Both the position numbers and the translations under genes were made by a program. DNA of 64,000 nt from Bog-532 sp963742865 (lineage in GTDB: Bacteria > Actinomycetota > Actinomycetes > Streptosporangiales > Streptosporangiaceae), in contig CAVUNW010000088.1 of NCBI GenBank assembly GCA_963742865.1, forward strand, positions 1-64,000, given 5' to 3'. A model generated the notes under the pieces. It saw nothing but the letters and a program-made list of their open reading frames with translations, was not told the DNA's origin and ran no database searches. How positions within the stretch are numbered: position 1 is the first letter of the stretch; each line of letters opens with the position of its first letter. This document shows positions 8,048 through 16,477 of this stretch, in pieces.

Positions 8048-9472
8048 TGTGCCTGGTGTCGTGGTCACTGCCGTCAATTCCGGCTGGCCGGCACCGAACC
8101 GGGACGCAAGCGTCCGCCACGTGCTGAAACCCGTGAAGAGCATGGACTCGGTGCCGGCATCCACACTGCGCATCAGCAGGTCCACCGCCAGCAACGCCGG
8201 GTCGGTGGCCCAGTGGGCGACGCCGAAATGGCTCGGGTCGATCAGCTGAGGCCAGGGGTGGTGTCCCGTCGAGACCAGCACGTTCGCGCCGTGCAAGTCA
8301 CCGTGTGCATAACAGACGTACGTTTCGCGGGGAATTTCGTGCTGCGTTATGCCGGGCAAGCGGCTTTCGGTGATGAACGTGGTCAGTACCCGGACGAGGC
8401 GGCCCGTCTCACCGGCAAGCCCGCCGCCATCTTCGCGTTCCAGTGCCTCCCTGAGCTCTTCGAGCACTTGCAGGATGCACCGCTGCCGGTAGGGAGTGAA
8501 GCCGAAGCTCTCCAGCAGGTGCATGGGCGTGGGCAGGCCCTCCGCGTACACGTGCGCCAGGCCATCGGCGAACAATGCTTCGAGCACGTGACTGACCATT
8601 TCCGGCGTACGCTCACCGGCCAGCCATCCGCGCATCGTGGTGGCCCGTTCGATCAATGGGCCACCAAGGGCGTACCAGCCGTTGACGGGCCCGACCGCAT
8701 GCGGCGGCCGATGCTGGACGAGCAGAGGAGGCGGGAGCACTTCCGCGGCCCGCCTGCCCCGCTCCGCCTCGCGGGTCAGCAGATCCTGCGCCTGGCTCAG
8801 CTTGAGGATGTGGCTCATCCGGCCAACTCCGTCAACCTGGGCGGTCACGGTGCAGATCGATGCGCCGGAAGCCCCCGGCGTCAGGAAGCGGAGCTCGATG
8901 CGGCTGGTCTGATGGCCGCCAGCTTCAAGGATCTTGGAATACAGCCTGGCGATGGTAGCCTCGCCGACCTGGTGCAGCAGTCCCTGAATGCCCGGGTCGA
9001 GCGGGTCGGCCGCTACCTCACAGGTGGATACGGTGCCGTTGTCCAGCAAATGTGCCTGGATCTTGGCGGCGATGGCGGCGGGGCTGTGCACCGTGGATGC
9101 GGTGCTGAACTCGTTGCGGCGGACGACATGATGGGCCCCGAATCGCCGGGCGTTCTCCATCAGGTCGGGCAGATAGTCGCGTCCGGTGCTGACGGCCAGG
9201 ATAAAGGTGCGCGCCGACCGCCGGCTGGCGTCCTTGATGAGATCAAATCCGCGCGGGTCGTCGAGATCGGGCACATCTTCCCGGGGAAACATAAGGTCAG
9301 CGACCACAAGATCGAACGGTGCGGCCGACGAGGCCATGAGCCGCTGGCCCTCGTCCACATCGGTAGCGGTCTCCCATTCGACGTCCCAGTCGATCTCCCG
9401 GCCCAGCCGGTTCTTCATGCTTTCGACCAGCCGGGGATCGTCGTCCACGACCAGGGCGCGTATCTGGGCCAT
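7817..9472 (-). CDS. Receiver domain fused to APH/TCAD9-like kinase
   Basis: 551 residues. Residues 1-140 are a response-regulator receiver: acidic pocket VVDDDPRL, phospho-acceptor Asp in DLVVADLMFP, and a following Thr/Ser and Lys/Arg region. Residues about 150-540 form a kinase-like fold of the aminoglycoside-phosphotransferase type: glycine loop FLTPGASGASICTV, a candidate ATP Lys in ILKLSQ, catalytic motif CYAHGDLHGANVLVS, and metal-binding LIDPSHFGVAHWATDPALL. This resembles the TCAD9-type kinase domains of bacterial conflict systems (family name from memory). The ATG at 9472 lies 6 bases after GGAGG; an earlier ATG overlaps the stop of the upstream gene (ATGA). It is thus coupled to the large ATPase gene. 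No DNA-binding domain, so the output is probably phosphotransfer or binding. Confidence 0.8.
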   Translation of the reverse strand: MAQIRALVVDDDPRLVESMKNRLGREIDWDVEWETATDVDEGQRLMASSAAPFDLVVADLMFPREDVPDLDDPRGFDLIKDASRRSARTFILAVSTGRDYLPDLMENARRFGAHHVVRRNEFSTASTVHSPAAIAAKIQAHLLDNGTVSTCEVAADPLDPGIQGLLHQVGEATIARLYSKILEAGGHQTSRIELRFLTPGASGASICTVTAQVDGVGRMSHILKLSQAQDLLTREAERGRRAAEVLPPPLLVQHRPPHAVGPVNGWYALGGPLIERATTMRGWLAGERTPEMVSHVLEALFADGLAHVYAEGLPTPMHLLESFGFTPYRQRCILQVLEELREALEREDGGGLAGETGRLVRVLTTFITESRLPGITQHEIPRETYVCYAHGDLHGANVLVSTGHHPWPQLIDPSHFGVAHWATDPALLAVDLLMRSVDAGTESMLFTGFSTWRTLASRFGAGQPELTAVTTTPGTSSALAALSWIAVNLNRVAPVMLPGNGENRHRWEWHMALARSLLRCTYHTDIPHAKRALAFVAAYDQLIAAVEAIAG

Positions 9473-9474
9473 GC

Positions 9475-12400
9475 TCATCCTCCGTGCCATAGCGGCAGCG
9501 TGGCGACCGCTGCGAACGTCCACTCGTCGCCGGTGAGTACCTGGCCGGTGAGCGACCCGCCGAACGGCCTGAGCTTGTCGCTCAGGGCCTTGAGCCCGCG
9601 CCCTGGTGACGTGGACGGCAGGGTGCCCGAATTAAGCACCACCATCTGCACGGTTCCGCGTGCGGGCTGCATGTACTCGATTTGCAATCGGCACACCATG
9701 TCTTTCACACGGTGCTTTTCCACGTTCTCGAGCAGGTGGGCGATGATCTGATCCAGCAGCTTCTCCGGGCAGAAAACCTGCACCTGCCCCTGCTCCGGCG
9801 CCTCGATCACCGCCTGCGTCTGGTGGGTGTCAAGGAGCTTCGCGACGCAATCGCCGAGCCCGATAGGTGCCGACCGGATCAGCTCGACCAGTAGCGCTGG
9901 CACTTCGTCGGCCGTGACATGCGCGGCCAGAAACATGCGGTTCCACCAGTTGATGCGGTCGAGTAGCTCACGGCGCTCGGCTTGCCACGACGGATCGGCG
10001 GGCCGCCAGGGTCCGTGCGCGAGGGAATGGAGCTTGTCCGTCACCGCTCGCAGCTCCCCGACCCCGGGCCGGGCCAGGGTGAGCAGCCGGTTCTGTTCCC
10101 TTCGCCCGAGCTGATCAGAAACGAAGTCGCCGTTGAGGATGTCCCGGAGCGGCGGAAGGTTGGCGAGTGCTCGTTCCTCCAGCTGCCGGGCGCAGGTGTC
10201 CCAGTCGGATGCCGCCGCCCTCGCCGATTCGGCGGTCGGCTCAACCAATTCGGTGTCCTCGACGAAGCTGCGGACCAGCAGCAACTCCGCCTCGAGACGA
10301 TGGCGGACGACGGGACGGACCAGGTCCTCCCGCAGGCGTTCCCACGCTGCCTGTGGAGCCTTCGGCTTGCTAAGAACGCGGTAGTCGGCAATGGTCAGCA
10401 GGTTTCGCACAACATGAAGGTGGTCCTCGGCGTCCCCGGTACCCGGCTCGGCCCGCTGCTCCTCCAGAAAGTCACGGCAATCCTGCAGGTTGCGGCGGAG
10501 CTCCGCCATATCGATGGGCAGGTCGCCCGGTGAGCGGAGCAGCAGGCGGCAGCAATCGAGCAGCATCTGGTCGATCAGCACCGTCGCGTTCCCCGCCAGC
10601 CCCAGCAACCTGGGCAGTAGCTCCACAAGCCGATGCGGGACAGCCGCGGACATCACCATTAGGGCCTGGACCCGGAGCCAGGCAGGGTCCGTTACCTCCT
10701 CCAGGCAACTGACACAAACCTGCGACAGGAGGCCCGCGGCGATTCCGAAGTGCAGCGGCGGGAGCCGCAGCCACTGCTGCTCCGCGGCCAGCAGGCGGAC
10801 CAGGCCGACGCTGGTCCACTCCATCTCGGGCGGCGTCGGCCCCGTCAGCGTATGCAGCCGGTCGATGACCTCCTGACGCGCGCTTACCTTCCGCAACGCT
10901 CGCAGGAGCAGCCTGCGCCAGCGCAGATAGTCGATGGCCTCATGACCGGTGACGGGCACGGTGAACAGGTCGGCGGCCGAGTCCCGCGCGACCTCCTCCA
11001 GTTCCCGGGGCCGCAGCGTGTCGCGTAGCAGCTCCGCGTGCTGGATCAGCTGGGGTGGCGCGGCATCCTCGTCCAGCTGATACCGCTCCCGGGTGGCACA
11101 GATGGGGCAGCCATGGATGTCAAAGGCGAAGACGCCGCTGCCAGCGACGAAGCGGATCGCCACCGGAATGTTGTCCGCAAAGGCGGAATCGCCAGCGGAC
11201 GATATGCCGTCGGCGGCTATGGTCGGCATGGACACGGAGCGCAGCATCCGCAGGACATCGGCGTCATTGGTATCAAGCTGATTGAACAGGCACACCGCGG
11301 TGATCCAGCTCGCGCCGCTTTTAGCGGCCAGCCTGACCAGCTGGTGCAGTGTGCTCCCCGTGATGGCCCACCAATGGATGATCAAGACCCCTACCGGCCT
11401 GCTGACATCGGTCAGACTGGTGGGGAATGCCCACGTATCGCCAGCCGCCCATCTCGGAACCGGAGTTACCCCACCGAGCTGAAAGCCCTCCGCGGCCAGA
11501 TAGTCGCGAACGATCTCAGCCAGCATCGCGGCATTACCGTCGGACGCGACATACCAGATCGCGATCGGGATTTCCGTTGCCAAATGCCGGTCGCCCCGCG
11601 CGCGGATCTCGGCAAAGGCACTGCTGATGTTGGACAGGACAGCCTCGGTAATCTGATCCCTTCTTTTTTGCTCGCGAATCGCCTGGGGCCTGACAAAGGC
11701 GCTGTAGTGCCTGCGGGCCGGGTCGTCTATATGACCGAGACGCAGCACATCCTGGTCGGCGGCAAACCAGGTGAGCAGGTCCTCTTGCTGATCACGGGCA
11801 GGCTCCGGGGCGACAGGAAGCTCTGGCCTGAGCATCAACGGGTCGATGTCAGTGACATGCTGGTCTTTTGATCCAGTGAATCCGATGCTGACCTCGGTCA
11901 AGGAGACCACCGGAATCGTGCGGTCCAGCACTCTCACCGGGCCGCGGGCATCCCTCGCGTCCACGACGCACGCGATAACGAGAGGATCAATGTTGCGCCC
12001 CACCACTATGGCGACAGCCTGCCGTACCGTGTCCTCGCTCCGGATGGTGTCAGCGCACAGCACTACTTTCGCGCCGGCAGGCACCTGCTGGCCGATCGGC
12101 GGCTCACCGATGTTGAACTCGGACGGCTGCGGATAGTAACGCCCCGTGAGGCTCAGGCACTCACTGAGATGCCGGGCCAGGAGCCGGGGAGCCGACTTGA
12201 CCTGGAATATCGCTGTCGGTGTCTCTGCCCGTGCCGACGCGCGGATCGCTGCCTCGGCCTTGCGCGCGAGCACGAACGCCGCCAGCTCAACGCCGATGGT
12301 CCCGGCCAGCAGGGGTTCGACGTATATCCATCGGTTGGTGACGCGCAGCGTGGGACCGCGGAAAACGCCCCGCTCGACACCCTCGCCACCTTCTCTGATC

Positions 12401-14193
12401 GCCTCGGCCAGGCTCCGGCTGACGGCTTGCTCAATTGTCCCGTGCACGACGGGCAACGAAAGCCTCAGCTGGAGCCGGCTCCCGCCAACACTCAGCAGGT
12501 GCCCATTCACACGCAACATTTCCGAGAACCGGGCTGGCTCTCCCCCAGCTTGCCGCCAGCGGTGCTGGGCCTTGCTGATGTCAGCGGCGCCCGCGCCTTC
12601 GGATAGCACGTTGAGAACCGCCCGCACCGGCACCGAGCCGCCGCACCAGACCGCATCCCCGTGACGGCCCAGTACAAGGATCGGATCGTGGGTGCTCTCG
12701 CCGGATGCGACGGCAAGTTCCTCGTTGAACATGGCCACGCACGAATCGAGCAGGTGGGGCTCGGCATCCGGGAAAGCGACCACGACCGTACACGAGCGTG
12801 CGATAGAGCTCGCGAACTCCAGGAGCTGATACATCGCGCCGCGCCAGCCGTCATCGATCTCGGCGTGACCGGCCTCATGCAGCGGGACCGTGACGATCAG
12901 GCCGTCAGCCCGGTTATCAGTCTGGATGGAACGTACCTGATCAGCGAGCCGGACCCGATCAGCATCGGCTAGGCCGCGCTGGGAATCGAAGGCACAGCTC
13001 AGCCAGTGCAGGCGAGGCGCCACGCCGGGTACCGACTGGCCTCCCCATGGCATGCGCGGGCGTGTCGGTGAGGGTCCGGCGGGAAGCGTCAGTTCGAGCA
13101 GTGTTCCGGGAACGTGGCCGAGCCCGGCCTCCACGACGTCCGTCCGGCCTGCTTCCCCGCCAAACATCACCTCGGCCAGCAGGTCTGCAGTGCGGGCCTG
13201 GAGGCCACCGTGGTAGCTGCGTACCACGCGCGCTACCCACCACAGCCCCGTCGTGCCCCGCAGGGCGTCCTTATCCTCTCCGGCCAGCACGGATCGGTTT
13301 CCGAGCACGTTGAGGACAGTCTCCCGTCGACGACGATCCGAGATGGCGCCGCCCGGCAGCCGGGCGGTGAGGTCCGCGCCGGAGTCGGCGACGATCAGGC
13401 GCAAAACCCGGCTGCCGCTGGCCAGAGCACGTTCGGCGATTCCTCCCATATGCGGGTGCATGGTGTTCTGCCGCAGTGCGTAAGTATCAGCGGCCAGCAG
13501 GATGGCACCCACCAGGGCGACGGGCACCCGGTCGCCCACCCCGCCATGCTTGGCAACGTTCTCAACGAGCTCGGTAAGCACGGTCTGGCTCAGGGTGCGC
13601 GCGTCGGACTGGGATAGGCCCAAATCCTCCAGGCCAGCCGATACAGCCACGAAGGACTCTGACTCGCGTAGCTGCGGAGCCGGCATCGGCTCCAGCCAGC
13701 GAAATGGGAACATGCGCTGACGCCGATAGGGCTTACTGCGCGGGTCCAGATCCGGCGGCGCGGACCAGGAAGCCGGTTCCAGGCCGTCAGTCGTAGCCCA
13801 GTCCAGGACCTCGACGGCACCTTTGCGCCAGTGGGGGGCCCGCAGCGAATCGAGGAACCCCACCTGCCTCATGAACGCCAGAGCGTCACCGCGCGCCTGG
13901 GCTTGGCGGGCGGCCAGTGCCGAATCCATGCCGCCCCGGTCACCAGCGGCGAAGGCTGACGGCACGGGCAATGTCACGCTAGCCGGGATCCCAGAGCGAG
14001 CAGCCGTATCAAGCAGCAGCAGCGCTCTGGCCAGTGCTCCGAAGTCCGCGAACTCAACCCGGGAGAAGTCGAGCTTCAGCGGGTCCGCTGGGTTTGGCTG
14101 GGACCAGGCCCGTTCGTCTGCGTACGCCCCATGCCGTAGCTCCGCTTCCCAGGCCACAAGCGTGAGCATCCGAGGGAAGCGGTAGGTGGCCAT
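9475..14193 (-). CDS. Giant STAS/GHKL-ATPase/PRTase-PRTase/GHKL signalling protein
   Basis: 1572 residues with an unusual domain order. Residues 35-75 look like a STAS-type segment (LDFSRVEFADFGALARALLL). Residues about 180-375 form a GHKL ATPase (N box LTELVENVAKHG, G1 IVADSG, G2 RGTTGLWWVARVV). Two phosphoribosyltransferase-like modules follow, each with a PRPP-loop-like strand: AKVVLCADTIRSEDTVRQA, then GVLIIHWWAITGSTLHQLV, where the usual acidic pair is replaced by HWWA, so the second is probably non-catalytic. A CPIC zinc-knuckle-like stretch and a helical region come next. The C-terminus is a second GHKL ATPase (LLDQIIAHLLENVEKH, SPGRGLKALSDKL). ATG at 14193 follows GGGGGGAGAGG. It is translationally coupled to the receiver-kinase gene, suggesting a sensor kinase for that receiver. 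No membrane segments. Confidence 0.8.
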   Translation of the reverse strand: MATYRFPRMLTLVAWEAELRHGAYADERAWSQPNPADPLKLDFSRVEFADFGALARALLLLDTAARSGIPASVTLPVPSAFAAGDRGGMDSALAARQAQARGDALAFMRQVGFLDSLRAPHWRKGAVEVLDWATTDGLEPASWSAPPDLDPRSKPYRRQRMFPFRWLEPMPAPQLRESESFVAVSAGLEDLGLSQSDARTLSQTVLTELVENVAKHGGVGDRVPVALVGAILLAADTYALRQNTMHPHMGGIAERALASGSRVLRLIVADSGADLTARLPGGAISDRRRRETVLNVLGNRSVLAGEDKDALRGTTGLWWVARVVRSYHGGLQARTADLLAEVMFGGEAGRTDVVEAGLGHVPGTLLELTLPAGPSPTRPRMPWGGQSVPGVAPRLHWLSCAFDSQRGLADADRVRLADQVRSIQTDNRADGLIVTVPLHEAGHAEIDDGWRGAMYQLLEFASSIARSCTVVVAFPDAEPHLLDSCVAMFNEELAVASGESTHDPILVLGRHGDAVWCGGSVPVRAVLNVLSEGAGAADISKAQHRWRQAGGEPARFSEMLRVNGHLLSVGGSRLQLRLSLPVVHGTIEQAVSRSLAEAIREGGEGVERGVFRGPTLRVTNRWIYVEPLLAGTIGVELAAFVLARKAEAAIRASARAETPTAIFQVKSAPRLLARHLSECLSLTGRYYPQPSEFNIGEPPIGQQVPAGAKVVLCADTIRSEDTVRQAVAIVVGRNIDPLVIACVVDARDARGPVRVLDRTIPVVSLTEVSIGFTGSKDQHVTDIDPLMLRPELPVAPEPARDQQEDLLTWFAADQDVLRLGHIDDPARRHYSAFVRPQAIREQKRRDQITEAVLSNISSAFAEIRARGDRHLATEIPIAIWYVASDGNAAMLAEIVRDYLAAEGFQLGGVTPVPRWAAGDTWAFPTSLTDVSRPVGVLIIHWWAITGSTLHQLVRLAAKSGASWITAVCLFNQLDTNDADVLRMLRSVSMPTIAADGISSAGDSAFADNIPVAIRFVAGSGVFAFDIHGCPICATRERYQLDEDAAPPQLIQHAELLRDTLRPRELEEVARDSAADLFTVPVTGHEAIDYLRWRRLLLRALRKVSARQEVIDRLHTLTGPTPPEMEWTSVGLVRLLAAEQQWLRLPPLHFGIAAGLLSQVCVSCLEEVTDPAWLRVQALMVMSAAVPHRLVELLPRLLGLAGNATVLIDQMLLDCCRLLLRSPGDLPIDMAELRRNLQDCRDFLEEQRAEPGTGDAEDHLHVVRNLLTIADYRVLSKPKAPQAAWERLREDLVRPVVRHRLEAELLLVRSFVEDTELVEPTAESARAAASDWDTCARQLEERALANLPPLRDILNGDFVSDQLGRREQNRLLTLARPGVGELRAVTDKLHSLAHGPWRPADPSWQAERRELLDRINWWNRMFLAAHVTADEVPALLVELIRSAPIGLGDCVAKLLDTHQTQAVIEAPEQGQVQVFCPEKLLDQIIAHLLENVEKHRVKDMVCRLQIEYMQPARGTVQMVVLNSGTLPSTSPGRGLKALSDKLRPFGGSLTGQVLTGDEWTFAAVATLPLWHGG

Positions 14194-14503
14194 CGCACCT
14201 CTCCCCCCGCGCGGCGCCCGTCCCGCGACAATTGACCGGTCAAGCACGTTTCTTACGTTTACCTAACACTTTGAAATCGTTTACTCAACCTCTGACCACG
14301 ATATGTCACGAATGGTTCGGAAAACGGATTGAGCAAGAGCTGCTGGGGCCGGGATCCAGCGCCCTCGGCCCCACGTATGGTGGTCGCAGTGAGACACGGG
14401 CAGCTATATTGCGCCGTTTTGCGCGACAAGCCATTCGATCTTGGTACAGTTCTCGGGGGTGTTCACGACGTGTTCGAGCGCCCTGGCCTGCGACGATCCC
14501 ACC
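14194..14503. promoter_or_regulatory. Divergent promoter region with CGTTTAC direct repeats
   Basis: 310 bp between the large ATPase gene (minus) and the methyltransferase gene (plus). The heptamer CGTTTAC occurs at 14256-14262 and again 22 bp later at 14278-14284, with a related CGTTTCT at 14247-14253. SARP activators are known to bind heptameric direct repeats at 11 or 22 bp periods, and a SARP-like gene lies in the same locus. The AT-rich block 14250-14300 is the likely promoter core. Binding is inference only. Confidence 0.4.
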
Positions 14504-15514
14504 ATGAACCTGGGGCAGCCTGTGAGGACCGATCAGGTAGAGCGTCTCAGCGAGAGCTGGGATGCCCACGCCCAGGAGTGGATCAACTGGGTGAGAGCGC
14601 CGGGGCGGCAGGACAGTTACTGGCGCTTCCATCGGAAGCGCTTCCTGGCGCTCGTCCCCCGCCCCGGGACGTTGACCGTCGACATCGGCTGCGGCGAGGG
14701 CCGCGTAGGCCGGGACCTACAGAAGCTTGGCCACAGGGTGCTCGGGGTCGACCTGTCACCAACTATGTGCCAGGCCGCCGCCACCCACCCAGAGCCTCAG
14801 CCCGTCGTCCAGGCCGACGCAAGTAAGCTGCCGCTGCCGGATGCCAGCGCGGACTGTGCCATAGCGTTCATGTCCCTTCAGGACATCGACGACATGCCCG
14901 GCGCAGTCGCGGATACCGCCCGCATTCTTAAAGACGGTTGCCCCCTGATTCTGGCGATTGTTCATCCGATGTACTCGGGCGGCAAATTCTCAAAGAGCAA
15001 GTTTTCAATAACTCTTAAGAATTCGAACTCATTTGTTATCAAGCGATCATACTTCCAGGCCAAACGCCTGCTCAGCACCGACGTTCACGACGGCTTGCGG
15101 GTAACTCTTTTCCGGGAGCACCGTCCGCTACAGGTTTATACCGAAGCTCTCATCGATGCTGGCTTCAATATCGAAAAACTGATTGAGCTTACTGACAATG
15201 ACCCCGCCAGGCACCGGGAAGGCATCCCGGTTTTCCTTGACATCCTGGCGAGACGTCAGCCACGAGCGAAACAGGCGGCGGATTCAGCCCAGGACTTCAC
15301 CAGCGAAATTGATATCGATGCGGAACTGCGGTCGCTTGATCACAGTCACAGAGACGGGGCAGTACATTCACCAGTCCAGCGACAAGGGCGCAGGCTGGTG
15401 CCAGTCGGCCGGGCGGACTATCACGCAAGTAAGCGGTCCATCATGGTTGCCTCCGGGCTGACCGGACTGGTCGGCCTGATCGCAACGGCGATGCTTGCGG
15501 GCATCCATCCTTAG
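14504..15514 (+). CDS. Class I SAM methyltransferase with C-terminal membrane helix
   Basis: 336 residues from the chosen ATG; TTG at 14441 and GTG at 14459 or 14522 are alternative starts and no strong ribosome binding site decides. Residues 25-230 are a Rossmann methyltransferase: motif I VDIGCGEGRVGRDL, motif II VLGVDLSPTM, a DASKLPLPDASADCAI stretch, then a FMSLQDIDDM post-motif. The substrate is unknown; the family covers small molecules and lipids. The AT-richer part (14990-15200) codes for SKFSITLKNSNSFVIKRSYF. The last 25 residues (SIMVASGLTGLVGLIATAML) form a membrane anchor, unusual for this family, which would tether the enzyme to the membrane. Divergent from the large signalling gene and possibly part of the same locus. 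Confidence 0.75.
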   Translation: MNLGQPVRTDQVERLSESWDAHAQEWINWVRAPGRQDSYWRFHRKRFLALVPRPGTLTVDIGCGEGRVGRDLQKLGHRVLGVDLSPTMCQAAATHPEPQPVVQADASKLPLPDASADCAIAFMSLQDIDDMPGAVADTARILKDGCPLILAIVHPMYSGGKFSKSKFSITLKNSNSFVIKRSYFQAKRLLSTDVHDGLRVTLFREHRPLQVYTEALIDAGFNIEKLIELTDNDPARHREGIPVFLDILARRQPRAKQAADSAQDFTSEIDIDAELRSLDHSHRDGAVHSPVQRQGRRLVPVGRADYHASKRSIMVASGLTGLVGLIATAMLAGIHP

Positions 15515-15589
15515 CGGTTCACCGATCCAGTGACACGGCGGCGGTTTTCTCATTCAGCGCCTCCTGATCGGTACGGCCGTCCTGCACCC

Positions 15590-16477
15590 CTAACACGTAA
15601 GGTCCAGACCTAGATCGAGGGCGGGGCTGGAGTGGGTGAGGGCGCCGACGGAGATGAAATGGACGCCGGTTTCCGCGACCGCCCGCGCCGTGTCCAGGCG
15701 GAGGCCGCCGCTGGCCTCCAGTCGCGCCGACGGGTAGGCCCTCGCCAGATCCACGGCGGCGCGCAGGTCGGTCACGCCCATGTTGTCCAGCAGGATGAGC
15801 TCGGCCCCGGCGGCCAGGGCCTCGCCGACCTGCGCCAGGTCGTCGCACTCCACCTCCAGCGGCAGCGTGGGCGCGGCCGCGCGTACCGCGTCGATGGCCT
15901 TCGCGACGCCGCCCGCCGCCAGCACGTGATTGTCCTTGATCAGCGCGGCGTCGCCGAGGCCCATCCGGTGGTTCAGGCCGCCGCCGCAGCGCACGGCGTA
16001 TTTCTCGAGCTGGCGCAGGCCCGGGATGGTTTTGCGGGTGTCGCGCACCGCGCACCCGGTGCCGGACACCGTGTCCACCCACGTCCTGGTCGTGGTGGCG
16101 ATACCGGACAGGTGGGTCAGGAAGTTCAGCAAGGTGCGCTCGGCGCCGAGGAGTTCTCTCAGCGGCGCCTGGATGCGCAGGACCTCGGTACCGGCGCCGA
16201 TCAGGTCGCCGTCCGTGCGCAGCGGCTCCGCCGCGGCCGGCAGGATGCCGGCGGTGTCGAGGACGGCCAGGGCCACCGGAAGGCCGGCCAGAACGCCCGG
16301 CTGCCGGGACACGACACCGGCTTCGGCCCGGGCGCCTGGCGCGGCGGTCGCGGCCGACGTGACGTCGGGCCGTACCGGAGGTCCTCCGCGAGCGCGCCGC
16401 GGACGGTCCGCTCGGTGTCGCCGGGGTCCAGGCCCGCGGCGAGCAGTTGCTTGGCCAACCAGCGCGTTCAGCGTCAT
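15590..16477 (-). CDS. nadC: Quinolinate phosphoribosyltransferase NadC (compensated frameshifts)
   Basis: Converts quinolinate plus PRPP to nicotinate mononucleotide and CO2, third step of de novo NAD synthesis. ATG 16477 overlaps the nadB stop (ATGA), fixing the start. From about residue 37 the protein is canonical: PDVTSAATAAPG, QPGVLAGLPVALAVLD, LRTDGDLIGAG, LNFLTHLSGIATTT, DTRKTIPGLRQLEKYAV, GGGLNHRMGLGDAALIKDNH and LLDNMGVTDLRAAV. The first about 35 codons in frame read GQATARRGPGPRRHRADR, but the next frame over the same bases reads LLAAGLDPGDTERTVRGALA, the normal N-terminus. Two compensating single-base changes, near 16460 and 16369, explain this. The frame stays open, so a 295-residue product is made with a scrambled segment unless these are sequencing errors. 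Confidence 0.85.
   Translation of the reverse strand: MTLNALVGQATARRGPGPRRHRADRPRRARGGPPVRPDVTSAATAAPGARAEAGVVSRQPGVLAGLPVALAVLDTAGILPAAAEPLRTDGDLIGAGTEVLRIQAPLRELLGAERTLLNFLTHLSGIATTTRTWVDTVSGTGCAVRDTRKTIPGLRQLEKYAVRCGGGLNHRMGLGDAALIKDNHVLAAGGVAKAIDAVRAAAPTLPLEVECDDLAQVGEALAAGAELILLDNMGVTDLRAAVDLARAYPSARLEASGGLRLDTARAVAETGVHFISVGALTHSSPALDLGLDLTC

Noticed and set aside
8213..9751. 512-codon plus-strand frame opposite the receiver-kinase gene
   Set aside because: Antisense frame; the minus strand has intact receiver and kinase motifs.
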